From Dehalococcoidia bacterium (lineage in GTDB: Bacteria > Chloroflexota > Dehalococcoidia > Dehalococcoidales > RBG-16-60-22), in contig JAUXAC010000001.1 in the NCBI GenBank assembly GCA_030615035.1, positions 62,001 to 126,000 of the forward strand: a stretch of DNA of 64,000 nucleotides. The letters run 5' to 3'. Under the pieces are notes generated by a model, which did no database searches, was not told the origin of the DNA, and was given only the letters and a program-made list of their open reading frames with translations. Positions 28,793-37,765 of the stretch are shown one piece after another; the first letter of the stretch is position 1, and the number at the start of each line of letters is the position of its first letter. The position numbers and the translations under genes are program-made.

Positions 28793-29891
28793 ATGCAGGA
28801 GTTAACAGATAAGCTAGAAGATTTGCGGTCTAGGATTTCTATGGCACTGGTGCATCTTTGACATTGCCACCAGAGAAAAAGAAATCGCTAAACTGGAAAA
28901 ACAATCAGCCCAGCCTGATTTTTGGCTAGACCAGGTCAAGGCGCAGAACGTTATGCGCCGGTTAGCCGAACTGAAAAGAGTAGTACAGATATGGTGGGAA
29001 CTGGAGAAAAGGGTGGCTGACATTACTGAGTTAATCTCTCTGACAGAAGAAGACGCCTCACTTCAGGCAGAGATTCGGGCCGAGGTAGAGAAGATAGCTT
29101 CCACGCTTGACGAATTGGAATTCCAGATGGCTTTTAGTGGTGAGTATGATGCTAGGAATGCTATTCTGGCTGTTCACGCTGGTGCCGGGGGCACGGAGTC
29201 TCAGGACTGGGCAGATATGCTAATGAGGATGTATCTTCGCTGGGCTGAGCGCCGTGGTTATAAGGCAGAGGTATTGGACATTTCTCCAGGTGAGGAGGCT
29301 GGGGTAAAGAGTGTGGTTATTGGGATTGATGGTGATTATGCCTTTGGCTACCTGAAATCGGAACACGGCGTCCATCGACTGGTTCGCCTTTCTCCTTTTG
29401 ATGCTGACCATGCTCGGCATACTTCCTTTGCCTTGGTGGAGGTTATGCCTGAAGCCCAGGTTGATGTTGATGTTAAGGTAGAGCCTGATGATCTGAAGGT
29501 TGATGCGTTCCGGTCTAGCGGACCCGGGGGACAGCATATGCAGAAAACAAGCAGTGCCGTCAGGTTGACCCACCTGCCAACAGGGCTGGTGGTTACCTGC
29601 CAGAGTGAGCGTTCTCAGTACCAGAATAAAGAAATTGCCTTGAGAATACTTCAATCTCGCCTGCTGGAGTTAGAGCTGGCCAAGAAAGCTGAGGAAAAAG
29701 CCAGGCTCAAAGGAAAGCGCATAGCCGCTGGCTGGGGTAACCAGATTAGAAGTTATGTTCTCCATCCGTATAAAATGGTGAAAGACCACCGGACTGATTA
29801 TCAAACCGGCAACCCCGAAACGGTGTTAGACGGAGAATTGGATGACTTCATAACCGCTTATCTCAGGTCTGGTATGGGTAAAGAAGAATGA
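28793..29891 (+). CDS. prfB: Peptide chain release factor 2 with programmed +1 frameshift
   Basis: Terminates translation at UGA and UAA. ATG at 28793 opens 22 codons ending CTT-TGA; after a +1 shift (skipping the T at 28859) the frame continues from GAC at 28860 to the stop, giving 365 residues, the normal RF2 length. The post-shift sequence begins DIATREKEI, matching RF2. Later are the RF2 anticodon-like SPF (RLSPFDADHARHTSF) and the catalytic GGQ in SSGPGGQHMQKTSSAV. Reading only the second frame would lose the N-terminus. The next gene overlaps by four bases. Confidence 0.96.
28850..28862 (+). other. RF2 autoregulatory frameshift site
   Basis: CTT-TGA-C at 28856-28862, the universal slip sequence of prfB. 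The stimulating internal Shine-Dalgarno is only GGTG (28849-28852) three bases before CTT, much weaker than the AGGGGG of E. coli. Low RF2 favours the shift and hence more RF2. Confidence 0.92.
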
Positions 29892-30982
29892 TAAAAAAGT
29901 TGAGCTTATTAGCCTTAGTTGTTTGCCTGTTTCTGGTTTTATTGAGCCCCATCTCGGTTCAGGCCAGTGATGGACCGATAATACTGGGTAAATCGGTTGA
30001 GGCAGAGTTTCCTTTAAAGCTTAACTTTAGCTTCTCAGCTGAGAGTGATGTCAATATCACTGATGTTCGTCTTCACTATACTGTTGACCGGGCAAGTTTC
30101 GCCCAGGTAATCAGCGAGGTCTATATTGAGTTTGTGCCGGCAACTACAGTTGAAGCTGAATGGGCTTGGGATATGCGGAAAACAGGTGGATTGCCTCCCG
30201 GGAGTATTGTGGAGTATTGGTGGACAGTAGAGGATGTTGGAGGTAATAGAGTTGAAACCAAACCAGCCCGGGTGCAGTTTAATGATACTCGTCATTTATG
30301 GAACAACTTAACCGAAGGTGAGGTAACCCTGTATTGGTATGAGGGGAACCAGCCCTTCGCCGATGAGATAATGACGACGGCTCAACAGGTATTGGCTCGA
30401 CTGGCTGAGGATACCGGTGCTGAACTGAAGAAGCCGGTGGAGATATATATCTACGCTAGTACTCAGGATTTGCTGGGAGCCATGATTTTCCCTCAGGAAT
30501 GGACGGGAGGAGTAGCTTTTACCAGACATGGTGCTATTGCCATTGGGATACCCCCGGATAATCTTGACTGGGGGAGGCGGGCGTTAGCTCACGAGTTGAC
30601 CCATCTGGTTATACATCAGATGACCTTTAATCCCTACAATGACCTGCCTACCTGGCTTGATGAAGGTTTAGCCATGTATGGTGAGGGAACACCGGAGCCA
30701 ATATATGCTACCGTACTCGCTAAGGCAATAGCTGAAGATAGCCTTATCTCGGTGCGCAGTCTATCTAGCCCCTTTTCTGCCCATGCCGAAGAAGCCGTTC
30801 TCGGCTATATCCAGAGTTATAGTCTGGTTGAGTTTCTTATTAGTAATTACGGGCAGAGCCAGATGCTTGAGTTGTTGAATGCCTTCGGTGAAGGCAGTAG
30901 CTATGATGGGGCGGTGAACAGGGTTTATGGCTTTGATATGGATGGTCTGGATAGTTTGTGGCGCCAGTATATCGCGGAGTGA
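29888..30982 (+). CDS. Secreted gluzincin-like (peptidase MA family) protein
   Basis: A 364-residue exported protein: signal peptide of about 27 residues (LLALVVCLFLVLLSPISVQA), a beta-rich domain (about 30-130), then a zinc-metallopeptidase-like domain. The HExxH motif is in ALAHELTHLVIH (about residues 235-246), and the downstream glutamate is in LPTWLDEGLAMYGEG, as in the peptidase MA superfamily. A real protease is plausible but substrate and location (anchored or free) are unknown. Its ATG overlaps the prfB stop by four bases, an odd coupling of an exported protein to a release factor. Confidence 0.8.
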   Translation: MIKKLSLLALVVCLFLVLLSPISVQASDGPIILGKSVEAEFPLKLNFSFSAESDVNITDVRLHYTVDRASFAQVISEVYIEFVPATTVEAEWAWDMRKTGGLPPGSIVEYWWTVEDVGGNRVETKPARVQFNDTRHLWNNLTEGEVTLYWYEGNQPFADEIMTTAQQVLARLAEDTGAELKKPVEIYIYASTQDLLGAMIFPQEWTGGVAFTRHGAIAIGIPPDNLDWGRRALAHELTHLVIHQMTFNPYNDLPTWLDEGLAMYGEGTPEPIYATVLAKAIAEDSLISVRSLSSPFSAHAEEAVLGYIQSYSLVEFLISNYGQSQMLELLNAFGEGSSYDGAVNRVYGFDMDGLDSLWRQYIAE

Positions 30983-31006
30983 TGAGCCTCGGTTAAGGTA
31001 GTAACG

Positions 31007-31699
31007 ATGGTGAAGAAGTCATTTACAATTCATGACTTGCCGATTTCGGAGCGACCCAGAGAAAGACTGCAAAAGTTTGGTGTAGAAGCTCTTTCGGCTC
31101 AGGAGATTTTAGCTCTAATTCTGGGGCGAGGCATTGCCGGTGAATCGGTGATGGTAACCGCCCAGAGGCTGCTGAGCCAGTTCGGTAGCCTTAAAGGCAT
31201 TGCTGGCGCCGCGGTGGAGGAGCTGGCTCAGGTGAGAGGGATTGGCATTGCCAAAGCATCTCAGATTAAGGCGGCTTTTGAATTAGCTAACCGCTTGGAG
31301 AGTTATTCGGAGAGCGGGGACAGACCATTGGTCAAGACCCCTGACGATGTCACTGGTTTGGTCCAAGGTAGGCTAAGGGGCAAAAAGAAGGAATATTTTC
31401 TGGCGCTGCTACTGGATACAAGAAATAAGTTGATAAGAATGGCGGAGATTTCGGTCGGCAGTCTGGATGGCAGCATTGTTCACCCCAGAGAGGTATTCAA
31501 GGAGGCAGTATCGGCTAGTGCTGCCTCGGTTATTTTTGTCCACAATCATCCTTCAGGCGACACCGAAGCTTCAGAAGATGACATAAAGTTAACAAAAAGG
31601 CTGGCTGAAGCCGGGGAGATTATGGGTATAGATGTCTTGGACCATATCATTATCGGCGGTAAGAAATACCTCAGTTTGAAGCGGGAAGGCTTGTTTTGA
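31007..31699 (+). CDS. radC: RadC family JAMM-domain protein
   Basis: A 230-residue protein with the N-terminal helix-hairpin-helix region (ALSAQEILALILGRG; LAQVRGIGIAKASQI) and the C-terminal RadC/JAMM metal site HNHPSGDTEASEDD (about residues 178-191), with a preceding glutamate. Long called a DNA repair protein, but its biochemical role is unresolved. It follows the MA-family gene by 24 bases. Confidence 0.94.
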   Translation: MVKKSFTIHDLPISERPRERLQKFGVEALSAQEILALILGRGIAGESVMVTAQRLLSQFGSLKGIAGAAVEELAQVRGIGIAKASQIKAAFELANRLESYSESGDRPLVKTPDDVTGLVQGRLRGKKKEYFLALLLDTRNKLIRMAEISVGSLDGSIVHPREVFKEAVSASAASVIFVHNHPSGDTEASEDDIKLTKRLAEAGEIMGIDVLDHIIIGGKKYLSLKREGLF

Positions 31700-31716
31700 T
31701 TTTGTTATAGAGCTAA

Positions 31717-33303
31717 ATGATGAAAAGAACATTATATATACTTCTTTCGGCATTATTTTTATGCAGCCTGCTTGCTGCTGGCTGTCAGCTCGGGCAGGAA
31801 GTTCCAACTGCTGAAGGGGAGCTTAATCTATACGGTATTGACCCGATAACACTTGACCCGGCGGTTTCCGGCGAGATGACCTCCCACGAGTATATAGCGC
31901 AGATATTTGGTGGTTTGGTGCGCCTGGATGATAATCTGGAACCGGCACCGGATATTGCCGAGAGGTGGCAGGTTGGCGATGACGGCAGGACTTATACCTT
32001 CTACCTGCGGAAGGATGTTAGCTTCCATGATGGTCGGGAGGTTAGGGCTGAGGACTTTAAGTACTCCCTGGAGCGCGCCTGTGACCCGTCTACCGGCTCT
32101 CTGACCGCCGCCACCTACCTTGGTGATATTGTCGGGGTAGAGGAGGTGCTGGCGGGTAAGGCTGAGGAAATTCGCGGCGTCAGGGTTATTGATGAGTATA
32201 CGCTTCAGATAACTATTGATGCCCCCAAATCCTATTTCTTGTCCAAGCTGACTTATCCCACTGCTTTTGTTGTTGATAGAGCCAATGCGGAATCGGGTGG
32301 GGGGTGGTGGCGGCAACCGAACGGCACCGGTCCATTCAAGCTCAGGGAATGGCAGAAAGAAAATTTGCTTGTTCTGGAGAGGAACGAGCTTTACTATGGA
32401 GAGCCGGCGAAGGTCAATTCAGTTGTCTTCCAGCTGTGGGGTGGTGTGCCGATGAATATGTATGAGACTGGCGAAATCGGTGTCACCAGTGTCTATCTTC
32501 ATTACATTGATAAGGTTACCGATAAATCCGGTCCCTTTTATCAGGAGCTACAGGTAGTGCCTGAGCTAAGCTTCTTCTACGTTGGTTTTAATGCTACCAG
32601 ACCGCCGTTTGACGATGTTAATCTGCGCCGTGCCTTCAGTCAGGCTATTGATAAGGACAAATTGGTTTCCCTGGCGTATAAGGATACGGTGCGGCGGGCG
32701 GATGGTATCTTGCCACCGGGTATGCCCGGTTTCAATGAAGATTTGTCCGGGCTGAATTTTGATGTAGATGGGGCAAAGGAACTGATTGCTGACTCCAGGT
32801 ATGGCAGTGTGTCTGAGTTGCCACCAATTACTATCACAACTTCGGGCTGGGGAGGACTGATATCCCCGGCGCTGGAAGCTGTTATCCATGAGTGGCGGCG
32901 GAACCTGGGGGTGGAGGTAAAGGTTAGGCAGTTGGAGCCGCAGAGGTTTTTATATCACCTCAAGCAGGAAAAGGATGAGATGTATTTTATCGGCTGGATA
33001 GCTGATTATCCCCATCCGCAGGATTTCCTGGATATTTTGTTTCATACCGGGGTTGACAATAACTACGGCGAGTATAGTGACCCTGAGGTAGATGCTCTGC
33101 TGGAAGAAGCCGGTGTGGAGCTGGATTTTGACCTGAGCCTGGCATTATATCAGCAGGCGGAGCAAAAGCTGGTTGACGGTGCTGCCTGTGTGCCTTTATG
33201 GTTCGGGCAGAATCATATTCTGGTTAAGCCTTACATTGAGGGGTATGACCTGAATCCGATGGGTTTTGCCATGCTGAATAAGGTCTCTATCAGGCCTGAT
33301 TGA
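31717..33303 (+). CDS. Peptide/oligopeptide-binding lipoprotein (ABC family 5)
   Basis: A 528-residue extracellular solute-binding protein of the OppA/DppA type. A lipobox LLAAGC places the lipidated cysteine at residue 23. The family features LNLYGIDPITLDPAVSGE, LAERWQVGDDGRTYTFYLRKDVSFHDG-like text and NLRRAFSQAIDKDKL are visible. It would capture peptides, or possibly other solutes, for an ABC importer. No permease or ATPase genes lie beside it, so it is an orphan or serves a remote transporter. It lies 17 bases after radC and probably ends this operon. Confidence 0.88.
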   Translation: MMKRTLYILLSALFLCSLLAAGCQLGQEVPTAEGELNLYGIDPITLDPAVSGEMTSHEYIAQIFGGLVRLDDNLEPAPDIAERWQVGDDGRTYTFYLRKDVSFHDGREVRAEDFKYSLERACDPSTGSLTAATYLGDIVGVEEVLAGKAEEIRGVRVIDEYTLQITIDAPKSYFLSKLTYPTAFVVDRANAESGGGWWRQPNGTGPFKLREWQKENLLVLERNELYYGEPAKVNSVVFQLWGGVPMNMYETGEIGVTSVYLHYIDKVTDKSGPFYQELQVVPELSFFYVGFNATRPPFDDVNLRRAFSQAIDKDKLVSLAYKDTVRRADGILPPGMPGFNEDLSGLNFDVDGAKELIADSRYGSVSELPPITITTSGWGGLISPALEAVIHEWRRNLGVEVKVRQLEPQRFLYHLKQEKDEMYFIGWIADYPHPQDFLDILFHTGVDNNYGEYSDPEVDALLEEAGVELDFDLSLALYQQAEQKLVDGAACVPLWFGQNHILVKPYIEGYDLNPMGFAMLNKVSIRPD

Positions 33304-33329
33304 GACTGTTTATTGAACCCCTTAATATT

Positions 33330-33509
33330 TATTTGGTGACCCACCCCTCGAAGAGTCTTCGACCTTTATCCCCCTCCCTTTGACTCTCCTTACTTCGGGT
33401 TAACGATGGATTGGTATTTAAGAGGGGCACTAGCCTCTCTTTCTAAAATCTTCCCCTTCCCCTCATCAAGGGGAAGGGGACACAGGGGATAGGGTTACCT
33501 AATAATAAA
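33330..33509 (+). repeat. Dispersed double-hairpin repeat, copy 5
   Basis: Left end GGTGACCCACCCCTCGAAGA, an additional CCCCCTCCCTTTGACTCTCC segment, a degenerate first stem (AAGAGGGGCACTAGCCTCTCT), a second stem (TTCCCCTCATCAAGGGGAA) and the tail GGGGATAGGGTTACC. It abuts the CCA end of tRNA-Ser. It fills the gap after the binding-protein gene and might end that transcript. Confidence 0.7.
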
Positions 33510-33599
33510 TGGCGGAGGGGGTGGGATTCGAACCCACGGTCCCCATACGGAGACAGCGGTTTTCAAGACCGCCTCCTTAGGCCTCTCGGACACCCCTCC
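33510..33599 (-). tRNA. tRNA-Ser (anticodon TGA)
   Basis: Class II cloverleaf with a long variable arm. The acceptor GGAGGGG pairs with CCCCTCC, the anticodon loop is CTTGAAA (anticodon TGA, reading UCA), and the T loop is TTCGAAT. The discriminator is G and CCA is encoded at 33512-33510. It is a single gene. Confidence 0.95.
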
Positions 33600-33684
33600 C
33601 GTAGCCAATTTGCATGTTAGAGGGGATGACACGCTGATTCTGTTGATCCAGCTTGATCCAGCTTTGGAGTATTATGTATCAGGG

Positions 33685-33710
33685 GCAGGCTTCGATATTC
33701 TGAAACCTGC
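33685..33710 (-). terminator. Hairpin after the cold-shock gene
   Basis: On the minus strand GCAGGTTTC pairs with GAAGCCTGC (one G-T pair) around an eight-base loop, nine bases after the stop of the cold-shock gene. There is no T run, so it may be a weak terminator or mRNA end stabiliser. Confidence 0.4.
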
Positions 33711-33719
33711 ACCCTCTGG

Positions 33720-33929
33720 TTAGGCTTCTTCTGTTATCACCTTTACATTTATTGCTCGGGGTCCTTTAAACCCTTTCTCCAAGTCAAACTCTACACTGTT
33801 GCCCTCTTCCAGGTTGTCAAAATTTACATCCTGCAAAGCGGAGCGGTGGAAGAAGACTTCTGTTTCATCTTCTCCAGTGATAAACCCGAATCCTCTTTCC
33901 TGGATAATCCTCTTTATCTTCCCTTTCAA
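33720..33929 (-). CDS. Cold-shock domain protein (CspA family)
   Basis: A 69-residue nucleic-acid chaperone. RNP1 is GFGFITGE (about residues 14-21), RNP2 is VFFHRSAL (about 25-32), and the GPRAINV strand closes the barrel. The N-terminus KGKIKRI and overall length are standard. The start is TTG with AAAGGAGG seven bases upstream. It has a leader of about 110 bases from the promoter at 34065-34037. Confidence 0.93.
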   Translation of the reverse strand: MKGKIKRIIQERGFGFITGEDETEVFFHRSALQDVNFDNLEEGNSVEFDLEKGFKGPRAINVKVITEEA

Positions 33930-34036
33930 GTTTTTACCTCCTTTAGTTAGCCCTTCTTTACTCTATAGAGCACGGCCTTAAATTCAGGATACCTCTTTAT
34001 CCGCTATAATTTCACCTCCTATATGCGCCTTGTTAT

Positions 34037-34065
34037 AGAATAAGAGAATGAGATGGGATTGTCAA
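34037..34065 (-). promoter_or_regulatory. Promoter of the cold-shock gene
   Basis: On the minus strand TTGACA (34065-34060), 17 bases, TATTCT (34042-34037). A strong AGGAGGT sits in the leader near 34018-34012, well upstream of the one that serves the gene. Confidence 0.55.
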
Positions 34066-34123
34066 AATATTTTTGTTTTGTATACATTGGCGATAATTTA
34101 ATAGCCTCCGAAATAGTTCTGGC

Positions 34124-35371
34124 TCATTTTATTACCTTCTCCCCCACAAACGGCTGGAGAACCTCGGGGACTAGGATGCTGCCGTCTGCCTGCTGGTAGT
34201 TCTCCATTATGCCAATCATCACTCGGGGCAGGGCTAGCCCGGAACCGTTCAGGGTATGGACAAATTGGGGTTTGGCGTCAGGGGCGGGGCGGTAGCGCAT
34301 GTTGGCTCTTCTGGCCTGGAAATCGGTGCAGTTGGAGCAGGAGCTTACTTCCAGCCACTCTTCACAGCCGGGAGCCCACACCTCAATGTCATAGGACTTG
34401 GTGGAAGCAAAGCCCAGCTCGGAAGTGTTGAGCATTGAAACGCGATAGGGTAGTCCCAGCCTCTGGCAGACCTCCTCGGCGTCGTTTACCATCTTTTCCA
34501 GCTCCTCATTGGAGGTTTCCGGCTCGGTGAATTTATAAAGCTCAACCTTATCAAACTGGTGCCCTCGCTTGATGCCGCGGGTGTCCTTCCCCGCTGACAT
34601 CTTTTCCCGGCGGAAGCAGGCGGTGTAGGCAACATAGTGAAATGGCAGGCTTCCCGGCGGTATGATTTCATCACGGTGGAGGTTGGTAATTGGCACCTCA
34701 GCCGTAGGCACGAACCAGAAGTCATCTTCCTCATCGTGGTACAAGTTGTCGGCAAATTTGGGCAGGTTGCCCGAAGCTACCATACATTCCCGCTTGACCA
34801 TAAATGGCGGATATACCTCCTGATAACCGTGCTCGGTGGTATGGAGGTCGAGCATAAAGGAGATGAGGGCTCTTTGCAGTCGGGCGCCCAGTCCCTTGAG
34901 CACATAGAAGCGGGTGCCCGATAGCTTTACCCCTCTTTCGAAGTCAATGATGCCCAGTGATTCACCAAGTTTCCAGTGGGGGGCTGGCGTAAAGCCAAAG
35001 TCTTTGGGTTCTCCCCAGGTGCGCACCAACACGTTGTCCTCTTCACCGCTGCCCACGGGGACGGCAGGGTGGAGCACATTAGGCACTTGCAGTAGTAGCT
35101 CCCCTAGCTGGTTATCCAGTTGCCTGACCTCTTCTTCTAGCTCTCTTATCATGACGCGCAGGTTGCGTGCTTCTTCGGTAGTCTCCTTGTCCACTTTCCT
35201 TTCTCGGGCAGTCTCTTTACGGGTATGCCTCAAGCTTTCCAGCTCAAGTATCTTCTGCCGGCGCTCCGAATCAAGCTGTAGAATCTCGTCCAGCGGGGCA
35301 CTATCCTGTCGATTCTTCAGCACTTGTCGCACTGTGTCGGTATTGTCGCGGATAAATTTCAGGTCGAGCAT
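34124..35371 (-). CDS. serS: Seryl-tRNA synthetase
   Basis: Class II synthetase charging tRNA-Ser. The 415-residue protein has the N-terminal coiled-coil arm (about residues 30-100) that grips the long variable arm of tRNA-Ser. Motif 2 is FRREKMSAGKDTRGIKRGHQFDKVEL (two blocks, about 255-280) and motif 3 is NGSGLALPRVMIGIMENY (about 374-391). The length is slightly short but complete. lysS lies 12 bases upstream, so the two are co-transcribed. A tRNA-Ser gene lies nearby at 33510. Confidence 0.96.
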   Translation of the reverse strand: MLDLKFIRDNTDTVRQVLKNRQDSAPLDEILQLDSERRQKILELESLRHTRKETARERKVDKETTEEARNLRVMIRELEEEVRQLDNQLGELLLQVPNVLHPAVPVGSGEEDNVLVRTWGEPKDFGFTPAPHWKLGESLGIIDFERGVKLSGTRFYVLKGLGARLQRALISFMLDLHTTEHGYQEVYPPFMVKRECMVASGNLPKFADNLYHDEEDDFWFVPTAEVPITNLHRDEIIPPGSLPFHYVAYTACFRREKMSAGKDTRGIKRGHQFDKVELYKFTEPETSNEELEKMVNDAEEVCQRLGLPYRVSMLNTSELGFASTKSYDIEVWAPGCEEWLEVSSCSNCTDFQARRANMRYRPAPDAKPQFVHTLNGSGLALPRVMIGIMENYQQADGSILVPEVLQPFVGEKVIK

Positions 35372-35383
35372 TAGCTTCTCCTC

Positions 35384-36865
35384 TTACGGCTTCTCTCTGA
35401 GCTGGGGGAATAAGATTACCTCGCGGATTGACTGCTGATTGGTTAGCAGCATCACAAGCCGGTCAATACCGACGCCCAGCCCACCGGCAGGGGGCATGCC
35501 ATACTCCAGTGCCAGCAGAAAGTCTTCATCAATCGTCTCGGTTACCTCACCTTTCAGTCGGCGCCCCTTTTGCTGTTGCCGGAAACGCCGCCTTTGTTCC
35601 TCGGGGTCGTTGAGTTCGGTGAAAGCGTTGGCAATCTCCATCCCGCCGGCAAAGGCTTCAAAGCGCTCTACCATGCGGTCGTCGTCAGGTTTCGTCTTGG
35701 CCAGGGGCGACATCTCTACCGGATAATCCAGAACAAAGGTAGGCTGCATAATGTTTGGCTCAACGAAGGTGGAAATTAGCTCATCTATAAGCCTGCCCCG
35801 GTCTTTCTGTGGGTCGACTTCCATTTTTAACTTTAGCATCTCGGCTCTAAGCGAGTCGGCGTCACGATATTTGGTGAAGTCAATGCCACTGTATTTTATG
35901 ATTGCTTCGCGAAGGCTGAGGCGTGCCCACGGTGGCTTGAGGTTGAGGGTGTTGCCGTTAAATTCAATCTGGTCGGCGCCCAGTACCTGACGACTGACTT
36001 CAGCTACCATTTCCTCCAGCATCTTCATCACGTCATTATAGTCAGCATAAGCTTCATAGCTTTCCAGCATGGTGAACTCGGGGTTGTGCTTGGTGGAGAT
36101 GCCTTCATTGCGGAAAATGCGACCCAGCTCGTAAACCTTGTCCAGACCACCGATAATCAATCGCTTGAGATGGAGTTCAAGGGCGATGCGCAGGTAGAAA
36201 TCCTGGTCAAGAGTATGGTGGTGGGTGGTGAAGGGGCGAGCCAGGGCACCTCCGGCGGATGGTTGCAGCACCGGTGTTTCCACTTCTATAAAACCACGCT
36301 GGTTGAGGAATTGTCGTATCGCGGCAATAACTTGGCTGCGCACCTTGAAGGTCTCTTTGGCTTCAGGGTTACTGATTAGGTCTAGGTAGCGTTGTCGGAA
36401 TCGCTTATCTACATCGCTGAGCCCGTGCCACTTTTCCGGCAGGGGCTGGAGCGACTTAGCCAGCAGGGTGAACTCTCCTACCCAAACGGTAGGTTCACCA
36501 CTCTTTGTCCTTAATAAGCTGCCTTCGGCTCCGATGATATCACCGATATCTAAATTCTTAAATAATTGAATTTGCTCCTCATTAAACTGGTCTATATCCT
36601 GGAATAACAGCTGAATCTTTCCTGAGCCGTCACGAATGTCAGTGAAGGCACTCTTGCCCATTCGCCTTATTGCCATAACCCTTCCGGCAACACTGACTTC
36701 CTCCTCCTTGGTCAAGCCTGCCTCGTTCCGCTTGAGCAGTGCTACCGCCTCCTGTGTGGTGTGGCTGCGGTGATAGCTACGAGGATAAGGGTTAATGCCG
36801 CGGGCACGAAGTTGTTCTAGCTTTTGCTGCCGTTGTCGCGTTATTCGGTCTAATCTGCTTGCCAT
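35384..36865 (-). CDS. lysS: Lysyl-tRNA synthetase (class II)
   Basis: A 493-residue class IIb synthetase. The N-terminal OB-fold anticodon-binding domain (VSVAGRVMAIRRMGKSAFTDI) is followed by motif 1 ([21 protein letters not shown]), motif 2 (LGRIFRNEGISTKHNPEFTMLESY, read in two parts), and motif 3 (GGLGVGIDRLVMLLT). The open frame extends 18 codons further upstream, but ATG at 36865 is chosen for its AGGACAG ribosome binding site and the standard N-terminus. It is followed by serS. Confidence 0.95.
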   Translation of the reverse strand: MASRLDRITRQRQQKLEQLRARGINPYPRSYHRSHTTQEAVALLKRNEAGLTKEEEVSVAGRVMAIRRMGKSAFTDIRDGSGKIQLLFQDIDQFNEEQIQLFKNLDIGDIIGAEGSLLRTKSGEPTVWVGEFTLLAKSLQPLPEKWHGLSDVDKRFRQRYLDLISNPEAKETFKVRSQVIAAIRQFLNQRGFIEVETPVLQPSAGGALARPFTTHHHTLDQDFYLRIALELHLKRLIIGGLDKVYELGRIFRNEGISTKHNPEFTMLESYEAYADYNDVMKMLEEMVAEVSRQVLGADQIEFNGNTLNLKPPWARLSLREAIIKYSGIDFTKYRDADSLRAEMLKLKMEVDPQKDRGRLIDELISTFVEPNIMQPTFVLDYPVEMSPLAKTKPDDDRMVERFEAFAGGMEIANAFTELNDPEEQRRRFRQQQKGRRLKGEVTETIDEDFLLALEYGMPPAGGLGVGIDRLVMLLTNQQSIREVILFPQLREKP

Positions 36866-36941
36866 CTCTGTCCTAATAATATAGCAAAAAGACTGGGAGT
36901 TCCAGACCCTCAGTCGCATATTATTGTATGTTATTTCTGAC

Positions 36942-37736
36942 TTACAGTAAAGCGCTTCGGTTAGGTATTAGTTGCTTAGTTTGTTCCCTTAAGGTATCCA
37001 GCCAGGCAACTGACTTTACCTCCCGTTCCAGGAGATATTTGAGGTAGCCACCCATTACCTCTTCTAACTCACGAGATAATTCTGCATCTATTTTTAGCCG
37101 GCTGGCAGTATTATAATCACTGCTCTGCATTAGCCGCAGCACTTTTTGTGCATTAACCGAGAGGGGATAGGTTAAAGGCTGGCTCGGACTGCAATTCGGG
37201 CACAGCATTCCGCCAGCACCCGGGCAGAACGAGTTGGTAGCTGGCTCTAGTGCTATGTGACAGGAGACGCACTGCTGAAGTTGGGGTCGGTAGCCGACTT
37301 CATTGAGGAGGTGCAACTCAAAGTAGCGTAAAGTCAGTTCTTTATCATTCGCCTGGCATAAATACTCCATTGACTCCAGCAATAACTGGAACAGGGGGTG
37401 GTTCTCAATATGGTCGGCGGTAAACTGGGTGACTAGCTCGGTGATATAGAGGGCGCACGAACTAAGCCACAGGTCACTCTTCAGCGGCAGGAAGCTATTT
37501 ATGGTTTGGCTGCCGGTTATTGTATCCAGGTTTCGCCCTCTGGCCAGTGAAACCAGACTGTAGGTGAGCAGTTCCAGGTGTCCGGCGAGTTTGCTTCTGG
37601 GACGTCTGACTCCCCTGGCTACCGCCTGAATCTTACCCAGGCGTGGGGTGTAGAGGGTAAGGATTCTATCCGCCTCACCCAGCTTGGTCTTCTTAATGAT
37701 TATGGCTTCAGTTTGGTAATTCCGCGGCTTGGACAT
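36942..37736 (-). CDS. recO: DNA repair protein RecO
   Basis: Loads RecA with RecR at single-strand gaps. The 264-residue protein has an N-terminal OB fold (TEAIIIKKTKLGEADRILTLYTP), a helical middle and a four-cysteine zinc site (CVSCHIAL then MLCPNC, about residues 156-180). It lies upstream of lysS on the same strand with 76 bases between. recR is also nearby at 38264. Confidence 0.92.
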   Translation of the reverse strand: MSKPRNYQTEAIIIKKTKLGEADRILTLYTPRLGKIQAVARGVRRPRSKLAGHLELLTYSLVSLARGRNLDTITGSQTINSFLPLKSDLWLSSCALYITELVTQFTADHIENHPLFQLLLESMEYLCQANDKELTLRYFELHLLNEVGYRPQLQQCVSCHIALEPATNSFCPGAGGMLCPNCSPSQPLTYPLSVNAQKVLRLMQSSDYNTASRLKIDAELSRELEEVMGGYLKYLLEREVKSVAWLDTLREQTKQLIPNRSALL

Positions 37737-37765
37737 TTCTCCCCACTATTATTAAATTGCACAAA

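Noticed and set aside
28953..29891. prfB as a 312-residue truncated RF2
   Set aside because: The missing N-terminus is supplied in another frame starting at 28793 and joined at a perfect CTT-TGA-C frameshift site, giving the normal 365 residues.
31828..32316. 162-codon minus-strand ORF inside the peptide-binding lipoprotein
   Set aside because: The plus-strand frame has a lipobox and family motifs; the minus-strand frame is a by-product of codon bias.
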